Shown here: one piece after another, positions 55,813 through 64,000 of the stretch
Position numbering within the stretch: the first letter of the stretch is position 1
Layout of the letters: each line of letters begins with the position of its first letter
NCBI RefSeq assembly: GCF_000721265.1
Contig: NZ_JOFZ01000006.1
Coordinates: forward strand, 496,001-560,000
Length of the DNA: 64,000 bases
Reading direction: 5' to 3'
Source: Streptomyces sp. NRRL F-5126
GTDB taxonomy: Bacteria; Actinomycetota; Actinomycetes; Streptomycetales; Streptomycetaceae
Position numbers and translations under genes: made by a program
The notes under the pieces: generated by a model
Database searches by the model: none
What the model saw: only the letters and a program-made list of their open reading frames with translations
What the model was told of the DNA's origin: nothing

Positions 55813-56739
55813 TCAGAGGGTGAGGACGAGCTTGCCCCGCAGGTGGCCGCCGTCGAGCAGCCGGTGCGCGTCCGCGACGCGCTCGAACGGGAACGTCTCC
55901 TGCACGTGCACCCGGAGCCTGCCCTGTTCGACGAGGTCGACGAGGCCTCGCAGGGCGACGGGATCGGGCTCGACCCCGATGCCGCTGAAGCGCAGGCCGG
56001 CCGCCGCGTACCTGGCGGCGAGTGCCGCGTCCTCCTCGGCGACCGCCGTCACCAGGTGGCCGCCCGGCCTGAGCACGCCGAGCGAGCGCTCGGCGGTATC
56101 GCCGCCGATCGTGTCGAGTACGAGGTCGACGTCGCGGACCGACTCGGCGAAGTCGACGGCCGTGTAGTCGATCACCTCGTCGGCGCCGCAGCCCTCGACG
56201 AACTCCCGCTTGCTCGCGCCCGCAGTGGTGATCACGTGCGCCCCGAGCGCCTTCGCGATCTGGATCGCGACATGCCCTACCCCGCCGCCACCGCCGTGCA
56301 CCAGGACCCGGTCGTCCTCTTTCACTTCGCCCAGATCGACGAGGCCCTGCCACGCCGTGAGCCCGACGACCGGCAGCGCCGACGCCTCGACGTGCGACAG
56401 CGACGCCGGCTTGCGCACCAGGTGCAGCGCGGGCGACACCACGGCCTCGGCGTACGCGCTCGCCATCCGCGGGAAGAGCGGCATCCCGAACACCTCGTCG
56501 CCTGGCCTGAACCGCCACGTCTGCGCCTGCTCGACCACGCCGCTGATGTCCCAGCCGAGGACGAACGGCGGCTTGCCGATCAGCGGGAACTCGCCGGCGC
56601 GCAACCGCGCCTCCAGCGGGTTCAACCCGATCGCCTTGACGCGGACGAGGACCTCGGTCGGCAGCGGTTGCGGCTCGGGCGCGTCCACGACGGTGAGCAC
56701 CTCGGGACCGCCGAGCGTCTGCTGCGTGATGACTCGCAT
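55813..56739 (-). CDS. Zinc-free quinone-oxidoreductase-like MDR protein
   Basis: A 308-residue NADPH-dependent enzyme of the medium-chain dehydrogenase/reductase superfamily, quinone reductase type. It starts RVITQQTLGGPEVLTVVDAP, has PFVLGWDISGVVEQ, the coenzyme loop VHGGGGGVGHVAIQIAKALG and no catalytic zinc cysteines. ATG 56739 has AAGGAG 4 nt upstream. Divergent from an HxlR regulator, 77 bp away, which probably controls it, as in many redox-stress pairs. Confidence 0.9.
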   Translation of the reverse strand: MRVITQQTLGGPEVLTVVDAPEPQPLPTEVLVRVKAIGLNPLEARLRAGEFPLIGKPPFVLGWDISGVVEQAQTWRFRPGDEVFGMPLFPRMASAYAEAVVSPALHLVRKPASLSHVEASALPVVGLTAWQGLVDLGEVKEDDRVLVHGGGGGVGHVAIQIAKALGAHVITTAGASKREFVEGCGADEVIDYTAVDFAESVRDVDLVLDTIGGDTAERSLGVLRPGGHLVTAVAEEDAALAARYAAAGLRFSGIGVEPDPVALRGLVDLVEQGRLRVHVQETFPFERVADAHRLLDGGHLRGKLVLTL

Positions 56740-56816
56740 GACTCTCCTTGCACAGGTAAGGGGGAAGAGCATCCACGCTAGGTTTTCGATAGGAACCGCC
56801 AGGTACCGTTGGTGCC

Positions 56817-57182
56817 ATGAGCGATTGCGGTCCCGGTGATCTCTTTCTCGCCGACTGTCCGGGGCGTATGGCGGTCGAGCTGATCGCCGACAAGTGGACG
56901 GTGGTCGTGCTCTACGGCCTCAGCGAGGGCCCCGTGCGCCACGGGGATCTGATCGGGCTGATCGGCGGCGGCATCTCCCGCAAGGTGCTCACGCAGACGC
57001 TCCGGCGCCTCCAGGCGCACGGGCTCATCCGCCGCCACGCCTACGCCGAGGCGCCGCCCCGCGTCGAGTACGAGCTCACGCCGCTCGGGGCGACGCTGAT
57101 CGACCCGATCCACACGCTGACGGAATGGGCGAGGGCGAACGGCGAAGCGGTCCTGGACGCGCTCGACGCGGACGCCGGCTGA
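56817..57182 (+). CDS. HxlR-family transcriptional regulator
   Basis: A 121-residue winged-helix regulator: DCPGRMAVELIADKWTVVVL, GGGISRKVLTQTLRRLQAHG and VEYELTPLGATLI. Cys residues near the N-terminus (SDCGPG, ADCPG) stand where redox-sensing HxlR proteins keep theirs. It is divergent from the quinone reductase and overlaps no other gene; RidA follows 14 bp later. Confidence 0.9.
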   Translation: MSDCGPGDLFLADCPGRMAVELIADKWTVVVLYGLSEGPVRHGDLIGLIGGGISRKVLTQTLRRLQAHGLIRRHAYAEAPPRVEYELTPLGATLIDPIHTLTEWARANGEAVLDALDADAG

Positions 57183-57196
57183 GGCATGCTGGTGCG

Positions 57197-57589
57197 ATGG
57201 ACCTCTCACGGCAGGTGGTCGCTTCCGGCTCGCCACTCGAACCCCAGATCGGCTTCTCGCGTGCGGTACGCAAGGGAGCACACGTCGCGGTCGCCGGCAC
57301 CGCCCCCATCGGCGACGACGGGACGACCGTCGGGCGAGGCGACGTCTACGCCCAGACGGTGAGGTGCCTGGACATCGCGCAGGCGGCGCTGGAGGCAGCC
57401 GGGGCATCGGTGCGCGACGTCGTACGCACCCGCATCATGCTGACGGACGTGACCAGTTGGCGGGACGCCGCGCGGGCACACGGCGAGCGATTCGCGTCCG
57501 TCCGGCCCGCCTGCACCTTCGTCGAGGTCTCACGGTTCATCGACCCCGACTGGCTGGTCGAGGTCGAGATCGACGCGATCGTCGGCTGA
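57197..57589 (+). CDS. RidA family protein
   Basis: A 130-residue YjgF/RidA-type protein, members of which deaminate reactive enamines and imines. FSRAVRKGAHVAVAGTAPIG, RCLDIAQAALEAAGASVRDV and the RPACTFVEVSRFIDPDWLVE end are characteristic; the substrate-binding Arg expected before the final strand is present in the SVRPACTF segment. Probably co-transcribed with the HxlR gene. Confidence 0.88.
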   Translation: MDLSRQVVASGSPLEPQIGFSRAVRKGAHVAVAGTAPIGDDGTTVGRGDVYAQTVRCLDIAQAALEAAGASVRDVVRTRIMLTDVTSWRDAARAHGERFASVRPACTFVEVSRFIDPDWLVEVEIDAIVG

Positions 57590-57635
57590 CCCCGGAGGAG
57601 CCGCCGCGTCCGCCGGGGCGACCCAGGATCGCCGG

Positions 57636-58346
57636 ATGGACGCCCCCGAGACCCGCCTGGATCGCGCCCGCCGACGCCGAGCCACCGCACACACGATCCT
57701 CGACCGGCTCGCGTTGTTCGAGCGCTGGCGCCCCCTCGGCTCGCCCGTGCTCGTCGGATCGGTCGCCCTGGATCTGGTGGTGGAGCCCGACATCGACATG
57801 GAGGTCTACTCCCCCGCCCCGTCCGTCGCCGACGGGTTCGCCGCACTCGCCCCCTGCGCGGGGCTCCCCGGGGTGCGCAAACTGCGCTTCGCCAACGCCC
57901 TCGACCTGCCCGACCGGGGGCTCTACTGGCGTCTCGACTACGAGTTCACGCCCGACGAGACCTGGCAGATCGACATGTGGTGGCTGCCCGACGACCACCC
58001 CGGCCCGCGCGCGGCGGACCTCGTCGCCCCGATACGCGCCGCCCTGGACGCCTCGACACGCGACGCGGTCCTCACGATCAAGGAGGACGCGGCGGCACGG
58101 GGCGAGGCGACACAAGGCGTGTGGGTCTACCAGGCGGTCCTGGACCATGGGGTCCGCACCTACGACGAGTTCCGCGCGTGGCGCGCCGGGACGGCCGCGG
58201 ACGGCCTGACGCCGTGGCGTCCGGCTGCCCCGTCTACTTGCCGTAGTGGTACCGGCAGCCGACGATCACCCGGGAGAAAGAACCCACCGACCCACCCACC
58301 CGACCCTCCCGGCCCGACCGACCCCGCAGGTCACCTGGGAGAGTGA
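57636..58346 (+). CDS. Nucleotidyltransferase-like protein
   Basis: A 236-residue protein with the pol-beta-type signature LVGSVALDLVVEPDIDMEVY (GS, then DxD-like acidic pair) and a third acidic position in WQIDMWWLP. Similar streptomycete proteins are usually annotated only as nucleotidyltransferase-domain proteins. After LTPWRPAAPS the last ~40 residues are low-complexity and Pro-rich, so the reading frame may have slipped near its end. Follows RidA by 46 bp. Confidence 0.7.
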   Translation: MDAPETRLDRARRRRATAHTILDRLALFERWRPLGSPVLVGSVALDLVVEPDIDMEVYSPAPSVADGFAALAPCAGLPGVRKLRFANALDLPDRGLYWRLDYEFTPDETWQIDMWWLPDDHPGPRAADLVAPIRAALDASTRDAVLTIKEDAAARGEATQGVWVYQAVLDHGVRTYDEFRAWRAGTAADGLTPWRPAAPSTCRSGTGSRRSPGRKNPPTHPPDPPGPTDPAGHLGE

Positions 58347-58452
58347 TCATCTCCGGAATACTCGCTTCCGGCGCGGCTCGGCAGGCAAGTTCGGCCGCAA
58401 AGGCACCTGCCGAGCACTTCGGCCAGGCGCCCGACCACCGACAACCAAAGAC

Positions 58453-58539
58453 GGCCCCCGCCGGGCTGACATCCCGGACGAGGGCCTGACCACTCAGGAA
58501 GCAGAAATGGACCTTCCCTATGGCTTTGAAGCAGCTTAA
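58453..58539 (+). promoter_or_regulatory. Structured leader with overlapping 10-codon uORF
   Basis: A two-part hairpin (GGCCC/GGGCC around CCGGG/CCCGG, 58453-58486) is followed by AGGAAG and ATG 58507, opening a 10-residue frame (MDLPYGFEAA) that ends at 58,539. The winged-helix gene starts inside it at 58,520 in another frame. This could make translation of the main gene depend on the small one. Confidence 0.45.
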
Positions 58540-59479
58540 CGCGCCACAGCGCGCTCGTTCCGTGGATCGCCGATCCCCCTCCGGATTGGTGAAGATCAGC
58601 GCGCCCCACGCCCGTAACTTCACCGTCGTCGGCAACCACCTCGCCCAGCACCCGCACCTCTCGGGCCTCGCGATTGGGCTCGCCACGCACCTGCAGTCGC
58701 TGCCCGACGGCGCCCGCGCGGACGTCCGCACACTGTCCAGACGTCTGCGCGAAGGGCGCATCCGAATCGCCGCCGCGCTAAGGGAGTTGGAGGAGTACGG
58801 CTATCTGGCGCGGCCACGCGAGCGCACGGCGGACGGGCGTGTCATCACACGCATCTACGTGTACGACAACCCTGCCGCAACGCGCTCCGAGTGCGGTAAA
58901 CCGGTGGGCTCAACATGCCGCAGACGTCCGCCTGTTCGAGACACCGTCGCGCCGCCACCGGTCGAACCGCCCGCCGATCCACCGGCCGAACCGGCCACGA
59001 CGGACACACCACCGGCCCCACCCGCACGGGAAGCGCCGCCCCCGTCGCCGGAACACGCCCCCGCCGCCGCGCTCCTCGCGGGCCTGCGCACGCGCGATCC
59101 CCGGCTCATGCTCTCCGAGCGCGACATCCGCCGCCTGGCCCCCGCCGTCGCGGAGTGGCTCGCGCGGGACGCGTCGCCCGAGGCCGTACGCATCGCCCTG
59201 ACCACCGGGCTCCCGTCCGACCTGCACAGTCCCGTGGCTGTTCTGCGCTACCGGCTCGCCGAACTCGTACCGCCACCGCTGCCGGTGTCGGCGCCACCGG
59301 ACGCCCCGCGCGGTGGGCCGCCGCCGTTCCAGACGTGCGACGCGTGCGACCGTGCGTTTCGCTCGCCGGAGCCCGGCCTGTGCGGGGACTGCCGTCCGCA
59401 CGAGGCTGCGGCGGTCAGCCCTCTCCCGCGCCCAGGTCTCCGTGGAGACGGACGGCCACTGTGCACGCCGGCGGCATGA
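58520..59479 (+). CDS. Winged-helix protein with C-terminal zinc ribbon
   Basis: A 319-residue DNA-binding-type protein common in streptomycetes. Residues ~30-115 form a replication-initiator-like winged helix (VRTLSRRLREGRIRIAAALR, EEYGYLARPRERTADGR). A Pro-rich linker leads to a helical domain (SERDIRRLAPAVAEWL) and a zinc ribbon with paired CxxC (CDACDRAF... GLCGDC). Target unknown. Its 3' end overlaps the convergent membrane-protein gene by 65 bp. Confidence 0.8.
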   Translation: MALKQLNAPQRARSVDRRSPSGLVKISAPHARNFTVVGNHLAQHPHLSGLAIGLATHLQSLPDGARADVRTLSRRLREGRIRIAAALRELEEYGYLARPRERTADGRVITRIYVYDNPAATRSECGKPVGSTCRRRPPVRDTVAPPPVEPPADPPAEPATTDTPPAPPAREAPPPSPEHAPAAALLAGLRTRDPRLMLSERDIRRLAPAVAEWLARDASPEAVRIALTTGLPSDLHSPVAVLRYRLAELVPPPLPVSAPPDAPRGGPPPFQTCDACDRAFRSPEPGLCGDCRPHEAAAVSPLPRPGLRGDGRPLCTPAA

Positions 59480-60377
59480 CGAGCGGGGTCAGCAGGAGAA
59501 AGGCCACGACGGTGGGCAGGACCTTCACCAGCACGCCCGTGATCCACACGTTGCCGTCGCTGAGCCACAGCATGCCGAGTCCGGCGAAGTGCGCGACGGG
59601 TGCTGCCGCGAGCCTGCCCGCCAGGAAGACGAGCACGGCGGCACCGGTGACCAGCAGGCCCTGCCAGAAACACCGCCACCGCGCGCGGCGCGTCAGCACC
59701 CACGAGCGGTACAGCGCAACGAACGGCGATCGCCGCTCAAGCACCGTCTCCGCCGTGGCCGCCGAGAGCCGGAAGTACAACACGGGCGCGAGACACCAGA
59801 CAACTACCGGCAGCACCCAGCCCACCAGCGCGTACTGCGGGGTCGCCGTTTCGTGCAGTGGCGTGGGCTCGATGCCGGGTATCTCGTCGCTCTCGACGAA
59901 GGCCCACCAGGCATAAGCGGCGACCTCAACCGCCCCCACAACGACACCGGTCAGCGCGTTGACCACGAGGGCCGCCGGAAAGCGCCGCCGTATGCGCCGC
60001 CACAACTCGCGGCGGGTCTGCGGCTCCCCACGGCTCCCGACCGCGTACCCGGTGTGCAGGACGGTGAGGGTGAGCAGCGCGAGCACGAGCGCCAGCGCGA
60101 AGACGACGAACCCGACCCTCACCAGCGGCCACCAACTGCCGTCGGCGTACGCCGCGTACGAATCCTCGTTGGCGATGTTCTCGTCCGCGTACTGCCGGAC
60201 GTGCTCGAAGTCGCCCCACGTCGCGGCGAATCCGCCCGCCAGGATCGCGCAGGCGAGCACGGCCGTCCCGGCGGACACGACGAGGGTGAAGCGGTACGGC
60301 CCACCGCGATAGCAGTCGGCGACGCCGCGCGCCGCTCTCCGGACAGTGCTGCCGTTTCCGTTTCCGTCGTGTGCCAT
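59415..60377 (-). CDS. Multi-pass membrane protein of unknown function
   Basis: A 320-residue protein with about six hydrophobic segments, among them FTLVVSAGTAVLACAILAGG, VGFVVFALALVLALLTLTVL, YALVGWVLPVVVWCLAPVLY and GLLVTGAAVLVFLAGRLAAA. The loops are Arg-rich on the presumed cytoplasmic side. No transport signature is recognised. It ends inside the convergent winged-helix gene. Confidence 0.72.
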   Translation of the reverse strand: MAHDGNGNGSTVRRAARGVADCYRGGPYRFTLVVSAGTAVLACAILAGGFAATWGDFEHVRQYADENIANEDSYAAYADGSWWPLVRVGFVVFALALVLALLTLTVLHTGYAVGSRGEPQTRRELWRRIRRRFPAALVVNALTGVVVGAVEVAAYAWWAFVESDEIPGIEPTPLHETATPQYALVGWVLPVVVWCLAPVLYFRLSAATAETVLERRSPFVALYRSWVLTRRARWRCFWQGLLVTGAAVLVFLAGRLAAAPVAHFAGLGMLWLSDGNVWITGVLVKVLPTVVAFLLLTPLVMPPACTVAVRLHGDLGAGEG

Positions 60378-60552
60378 GCCCTGGCGTTACCTCCGTGCGG
60401 TGTGTGGTGACGGCAGGCAAGACGCCGTGACATGCGCACGGGGTTCCCGGGGCGTGGCCCGGTTGGCGACCGGGGCCCCCTCCGGCGGAGGAAGGACCCC
60501 GGCTGCTGACGTACCGGCGCTGTGGGCACCACCGCGTTTCCCGCTGTGCGGG

Positions 60553-62043
60553 TCAGGCGGTGGTGGGAGCGTCGGCGGTGGTGGGGGCGTCGGCGGCGTC
60601 GTGGCGGTGGATGCCGGCCGCGGCGAGGGCGGCGGCGAGGGCCGCTATGACGGCGGCGCCGTAGAAGGCCCAGGAGTAGCCGTGTTGGAGCGCGGCCATC
60701 TGTGCGGTGCCGTGGTGTGCCGCGGCGGCGGTGCGGGTGGTGGCCAGCGCCACGAGCGCGGCCAGGCCGAGGGCGCCGCCGGCCTGCTGGCTGGTGTTGA
60801 CCAGCCCGCCGGCGATGCCGGCCTGGTCGGCGGGTACGCCCGCGACGGCGACGGCGGTCGCGGGGACGAACGCGGCCCCGAGGCCGAGCCCGAGCAGCAT
60901 CGTCGGGCCGAGCAGGTCCGCGAGGAAGCTTCCGTGCACCGGGGCGAGGCCGAGCCAGGCCAGGCCGGCGGCGAAGACCAGCAGCGATCCGGCGAGCACG
61001 GCGCGAGCACCGAGCCGGGCCATCAGCGGGGCCGCGGCGCCGGCCGCGACGATCAGTGCGGCGGCCAGCGGCAGTTGCGAGACGCCCGCGGCGATCGGCC
61101 CGTAGCCGAGCACGATCTGCTCGTACAGCGACAGGAAGTAGAAGGCCCCGAACATCGCCGCGCCGGTCAGCAGCATGACCGCGTTTCCCGCGCCGACCGT
61201 GCGGATACGCAGCAACCGCAGCGGAACGAGCGGATGGGCCGCCCGCGACTCGGCGATCACGAACGTGACGAGCAAGGCGGCGGCGACGGCGAAGCCGGTC
61301 AGGGTGGCGGCCGATGCCCAGCCCCAGGTGCCGCCTTCGGACAGGGCCGTGACCAGGGCCACCAGGCCGCCGGTCACCGTCGCGGCGCCGGGCAGGTCGA
61401 AGCTGCCCGCACCCAGCGGCACGGATCGACGAGCGCGGCTTTCCGCGACCACGGTCCGTACGACGGCCAGCACAGCGGCTCCGACGGGCACGTTGATCAG
61501 GAACACCGACCGCCAGCCGAGCCCGCCGGTGAGCAGCCCGCCGAGCAGCACTCCGGCGGCTGATCCGCCGGCGGCGACCGCACCCCAGATGCTCAGCGCC
61601 TTGGCTCGCTCGGCGGCGATCGGGAACATCGCGGTGACGAGCGAGAGTGCGGCCGGCGCCAGCAGTGCGGCCCCGGCGCCCTGGAGGGCGCGTGTGGTGA
61701 TGAGCATGGCCCCGTTCTGCGCCAGGCCGCCGGCCAGGGAAGCGGCGGTGAAGACGCCGACACCGATGGCGAAGACCCGTCGGCGGCCCAAAAGGTCCGC
61801 CAACCGGCCGCCCAGCGGTAGCAGCCCGCCGAAGGCGATCACATACGCGGTGATGATCCAGGCCAGACTCTGGTGGCCGATGTGGAGGCCGGTGCCTATC
61901 GCGGGCAGAGCGATGTTCACGATCGTCGCGTCGAGCACGACCATGAACTGCGCCACCGCCAGCACGCCCAGCCCCTGCCACCGGCGCGACGCCATCGGGG
62001 TGTCAGGAGGCGCCGTCTCGGTGCTGATCGACTCCGTCGACAT
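60553..62043 (-). CDS. MFS drug exporter, DHA2 (14-TMS) family
   Basis: A 496-residue proton-driven multidrug exporter. The family motif LDATIVNIALPAIGTGLHIG in TM1 and PLGGRLADLLGRRRVF (motif A) after TM2 are clear, with about 14 hydrophobic segments. ATG 62043 has AAGGGA upstream; an earlier start at 62061 is less likely. An operator at 62,081 shares its core with one before the TetR gene, so the pair is a regulated efflux unit. Confidence 0.92.
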   Translation of the reverse strand: MSTESISTETAPPDTPMASRRWQGLGVLAVAQFMVVLDATIVNIALPAIGTGLHIGHQSLAWIITAYVIAFGGLLPLGGRLADLLGRRRVFAIGVGVFTAASLAGGLAQNGAMLITTRALQGAGAALLAPAALSLVTAMFPIAAERAKALSIWGAVAAGGSAAGVLLGGLLTGGLGWRSVFLINVPVGAAVLAVVRTVVAESRARRSVPLGAGSFDLPGAATVTGGLVALVTALSEGGTWGWASAATLTGFAVAAALLVTFVIAESRAAHPLVPLRLLRIRTVGAGNAVMLLTGAAMFGAFYFLSLYEQIVLGYGPIAAGVSQLPLAAALIVAAGAAAPLMARLGARAVLAGSLLVFAAGLAWLGLAPVHGSFLADLLGPTMLLGLGLGAAFVPATAVAVAGVPADQAGIAGGLVNTSQQAGGALGLAALVALATTRTAAAAHHGTAQMAALQHGYSWAFYGAAVIAALAAALAAAGIHRHDAADAPTTADAPTTA

Positions 62044-62080
62044 GGTGTTTCCCTTCTTCACGGCCTGCGCTGAGGTCGAT

Positions 62081-62099
62081 TATGTGAGTGAACACATAC
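62081..62099. promoter_or_regulatory. TetR operator upstream of the MFS gene
   Basis: TATGTG-AGTGAA-CACATA, an interrupted palindrome 38 bp before the MFS start. It shares TATGTGAGYG with the site at 62,801-62,820. Confidence 0.65.
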
Positions 62100-62203
62100 T
62101 TCTGAAGGCATGCGATAGGGCACGTCCTCAGCCTTGCTGTTCCATGGCGTTCCGTGGTCGCCCACGGGGCCGGTGGCCCCATCGGACGTGCCGTGCGATC
62201 CGC

Positions 62204-62797
62204 TCACCCCGCCCCCTCCCCGGCCCGCGGCGCAGCCACGTGGCGCATGCCGTTGGTCAGGGTGCGCGCCCAGCTCCGGTCGACCGAGTCCAGGTCCGCG
62301 GTCACGATCAGGTGGCACAGCTGGCCGAAGGCCATGAAGCGCTGCACCTGCTCCTCGCCGGCCCCGGTCCGCTGCCGCGCCAGCTCGACGATGTCGCCGA
62401 GCCCGCGGCGCATCGCCGCCTTGATCTCGGGGACGTCCGAAGCGCTTTGCGCGTGAACCTGGAGGATCAGCAGCGACCGGTCGGCGATCAGCTCCGCGTA
62501 GGCGTCGCCCATCGCCGCGAGCATCGCCTCGGCCGGCTCGCCCGCCGCCTCGTCGGCCGCGGCGGCGAGGGTGTCACAGATCCGCTGGTAGCAGTGATCG
62601 AGCACCGCGACGAACAGGTTCAGTTTCGTGCCGAACAGTCGCAGCACATAGCCCTGCGAGATCTTTGCCGCCGTCGCCACCTCGGTCACCGGCGTCGCCT
62701 GATACCCCGACCGCGCGAACACCGCAAGCCCGGCGTCGAGCACCTGGCCACGCCGCGACGACGCCGTGGAACGAACCCTGTCCTTCTCCTTGACCAT
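62204..62797 (-). CDS. TetR-family transcriptional regulator
   Basis: A 197-residue repressor. Helix-turn-helix: RRGQVLDAGLAVFARSGYQA, TPVTEVATAAKISQGYVLRL. The C-terminal half (SLLILQVHAQSASDVPEIKA, QVQRFMAFGQLCHLIV) resembles the ligand domain of efflux regulators. ATG 62797. It lies upstream of and in the same direction as the MFS exporter, 160 bp away, each with its own operator. Confidence 0.92.
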   Translation of the reverse strand: MVKEKDRVRSTASSRRGQVLDAGLAVFARSGYQATPVTEVATAAKISQGYVLRLFGTKLNLFVAVLDHCYQRICDTLAAAADEAAGEPAEAMLAAMGDAYAELIADRSLLILQVHAQSASDVPEIKAAMRRGLGDIVELARQRTGAGEEQVQRFMAFGQLCHLIVTADLDSVDRSWARTLTNGMRHVAAPRAGEGAG

Positions 62798-62800
62798 GTT

Positions 62801-62820
62801 GTGAGTATGCGCTCACATAC
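62801..62820. promoter_or_regulatory. TetR operator at its own promoter
   Basis: GTGAG-TATGCG-CTCAC palindrome extended by ATAC, 4 bp before the tetR start codon; on the minus strand it reads TATGTGAGCG, matching the MFS-side site. Supports autorepression. Confidence 0.65.
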
Positions 62821-63606
62821 TTACTGAACGCAAGTCCCGGACCGCCCGTCCCTCGGCGCGAACGTCGTGAGCGCCTCGGCGTCGGAAGCGCGGGCGCGGA
62901 GGAAGTAGTCGGCCCACTCCGCGGCATCCGGGTAGGACGATCCGGCGACGACCTCCGCGATCGCGGCCTCGACGTCGTAGCCGGTGACGCGCAGCTCGGC
63001 GCCCCGGCCGAGCAGGGCCCAGTGCGCGCCGGTGCGCCCGTAGGGCATGCCGACGCTGCCGGGGTTGACGACGAGGCGGCCGTGCGCGAGCCGCACGTAG
63101 GGCATGTGGGTGTGCCCGCAGACGACGGTGCGCACGGCGGGCGCGACCCCGTCGAGCACCTCGGACCAGCGCTCCAGCGACGAGTCGACGAGGACGACCT
63201 CCTCGTCGTCGCGCGGTGTGGCGTGGCAGAAGAGGGTGTCGCCGAGCGTCACGGAGGTGGGCAGGGCCTGGAGGCGGTCGAGGTGGGCGTCGCCCAGCTG
63301 CCTTGCGGCCCACGGCGAGACGGGGTCGCCGGGATCCACGCCCGCGCGCGGCCCGCGGCGGAACTCGACGAGCTCGCGGTCGGCGTTCCCGCGCACCCAC
63401 ACCACGCGCTCGCCGAGCGCTTCGAGCACGTCGAGCACCTGGCGGGGCTGCGGCCCCGCGGCGATGTCGCCGGTGACGACGACGCGGTCGGCGGCCCGCA
63501 CGTCGGGCTCGTCGAGGACGGCGCGCAGGGCGGGCAGCACACCGTGGATGTCGGACAGGACGGCGATGGTGCGGTCATGCCCCCAGAATGCCCGGCGGGG
63601 CGGCAC
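62821..63606 (-). CDS. Metallophosphoesterase, YfcE/MJ0936 type
   Basis: A 261-residue calcineurin-like phosphoesterase. All metal motifs are present: SDIHG (D-x-H), VVTGDIAAG (GD), VRGNADRE (GN-D), FCHATP, and CGHTHMPY with VNPGSVGMP. Substrate unknown; relatives cleave phosphodiesters. The apparent start is GTG 63606; a shorter start is possible. Its stop reaches the tetR operator region. Confidence 0.88.
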   Translation of the reverse strand: MPPRRAFWGHDRTIAVLSDIHGVLPALRAVLDEPDVRAADRVVVTGDIAAGPQPRQVLDVLEALGERVVWVRGNADRELVEFRRGPRAGVDPGDPVSPWAARQLGDAHLDRLQALPTSVTLGDTLFCHATPRDDEEVVLVDSSLERWSEVLDGVAPAVRTVVCGHTHMPYVRLAHGRLVVNPGSVGMPYGRTGAHWALLGRGAELRVTGYDVEAAIAEVVAGSSYPDAAEWADYFLRARASDAEALTTFAPRDGRSGTCVQ

Positions 63607-63618
63607 CGCGGGGTGCGC

Positions 63619-64000
63619 TCAGCCGCGCAGCTCGGCCAGGTCCTCCTCGCTCAGGTCGAGCGAGCCCGCCGCCATGTTCTCCTCCAGGTGGTCGAGCGAG
63701 CCGGTGCCCGGGATCGCGAGCATCGACGGCGAGGCCGCCAGCAGCGCCGCGATCGAGACCTGCGCGGTCGTCGCGCCCAGGCGTTCCGCGACCTTGCGGA
63801 GGCGCTCGGCGTCCATCGGGTCGGTGGTGCCGCGGTCCACGGGTCCCGTGCCGCCGCCGAGCGGGAAGAACGGCACGAACGCGATGCCCGCCGCCTCGCA
63901 CTGCGCCGGCAGGCCGGAGTCGCTCGCGTGCTGGTTCTGCACCGCCGCGACGGGCGCGATCGCCCTCGCCTCGGCGAGCTGCGCGGCGTCGACGTTGCTG
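63619..64000 (-). CDS. Aldo/keto reductase (N-terminus cut by window edge)
   Basis: The last ~127 residues of an AKR: SNVDAAQLAEARAIAPVAAV with QNQHA at the start, IAFVPFFPLGGG, then KVAERLGATTAQVSIAALLA and the coenzyme-binding IPGTGSLDHLEENMAAGSLD. The catalytic Tyr/Lys region lies beyond the edge. Its stop is 13 bp before the phosphoesterase start, so the two may be co-transcribed. Confidence 0.9.
   Translation of the reverse strand, partial: SNVDAAQLAEARAIAPVAAVQNQHASDSGLPAQCEAAGIAFVPFFPLGGGTGPVDRGTTDPMDAERLRKVAERLGATTAQVSIAALLAASPSMLAIPGTGSLDHLEENMAAGSLDLSEEDLAELRG

Noticed and set aside
60119..61981. 620-codon minus-strand open frame across the MFS and membrane protein genes
   Set aside because: Different frame from the true MFS and membrane proteins, which have clear transmembrane and family motifs.
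63249..63578. Alternative start (ATGACC) for the phosphoesterase in a shifted frame
   Set aside because: That frame lacks the metal-binding motifs, which are all in the frame beginning at GTG 63606.

Overview
The window is chromosomal DNA of very high G+C content (over 70% in most genes), with frequent GTG starts, AGGAG-type ribosome binding sites and several apparently leaderless starts. Protein sequences and gene order point to a Streptomyces or very close actinomycete. Species cannot be assigned from the window.

Layout. (1) 1-11,165 is conserved core: nnr (cut by the left edge), acpS and glmS on the minus strand; three weakly characterised plus-strand genes; coaA; then glmM and the rpsI-rplM pair on the minus strand. 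(2) 11,166-31,099 is an accessory stretch lying between rplM and truA, which I remember as close neighbours in S. coelicolor. It holds a fused remnant of an RloA/RloB-type defence pair, a TetR gene with a clear operator, a secreted hydrolase, the glutamate uptake and sensing locus (TAXI-type binding protein, GluK/GluR two-component pair, gluABCD), a polymorphic toxin/immunity pair inside a short direct repeat, an ABC-F protein, an HxlR/esterase pair, nadE and a GMC oxidoreductase. (3) 31,100-49,725 is truA and galU followed by the full S10-spc-alpha ribosomal superoperon, transcribed leftwards from rpsJ to rplQ, with secY, adk, map, infA and rpoA in their usual places. (4) 49,726-64,000 is accessory again: two proteins sharing an N-terminal LQRxxGNxAVS motif typical of eCIS-associated cargo (a DUF4157 zincin and an M91-like metallopeptidase) on either side of a cytochrome P450; a frameshifted SDR gene divergent from a MerR regulator over a perfect 22-bp palindrome; an HxlR/quinone reductase pair; a RidA protein; a nucleotidyltransferase-like protein; a winged-helix/zinc-ribbon protein; a membrane protein; an MFS exporter with its TetR regulator; a metallophosphoesterase; and an aldo/keto reductase cut by the right edge.

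How the parts work together. The core supplies translation, cell-wall amino sugars (glmS, glmM) and the CoA/acyl-carrier branch (coaA, acpS). The glutamate locus looks like a complete sense-and-import unit. Several accessory units are regulator/target pairs with visible palindromic operators (TetR, HxlR, MerR, TetR/MFS). The least familiar biology is the pair of orphan eCIS-type cargo proteins at 50-54 kb and the toxin/immunity module at 20.7-23.2 kb. I saw no tRNA, rRNA, CRISPR array, complete transposase or replication origin.
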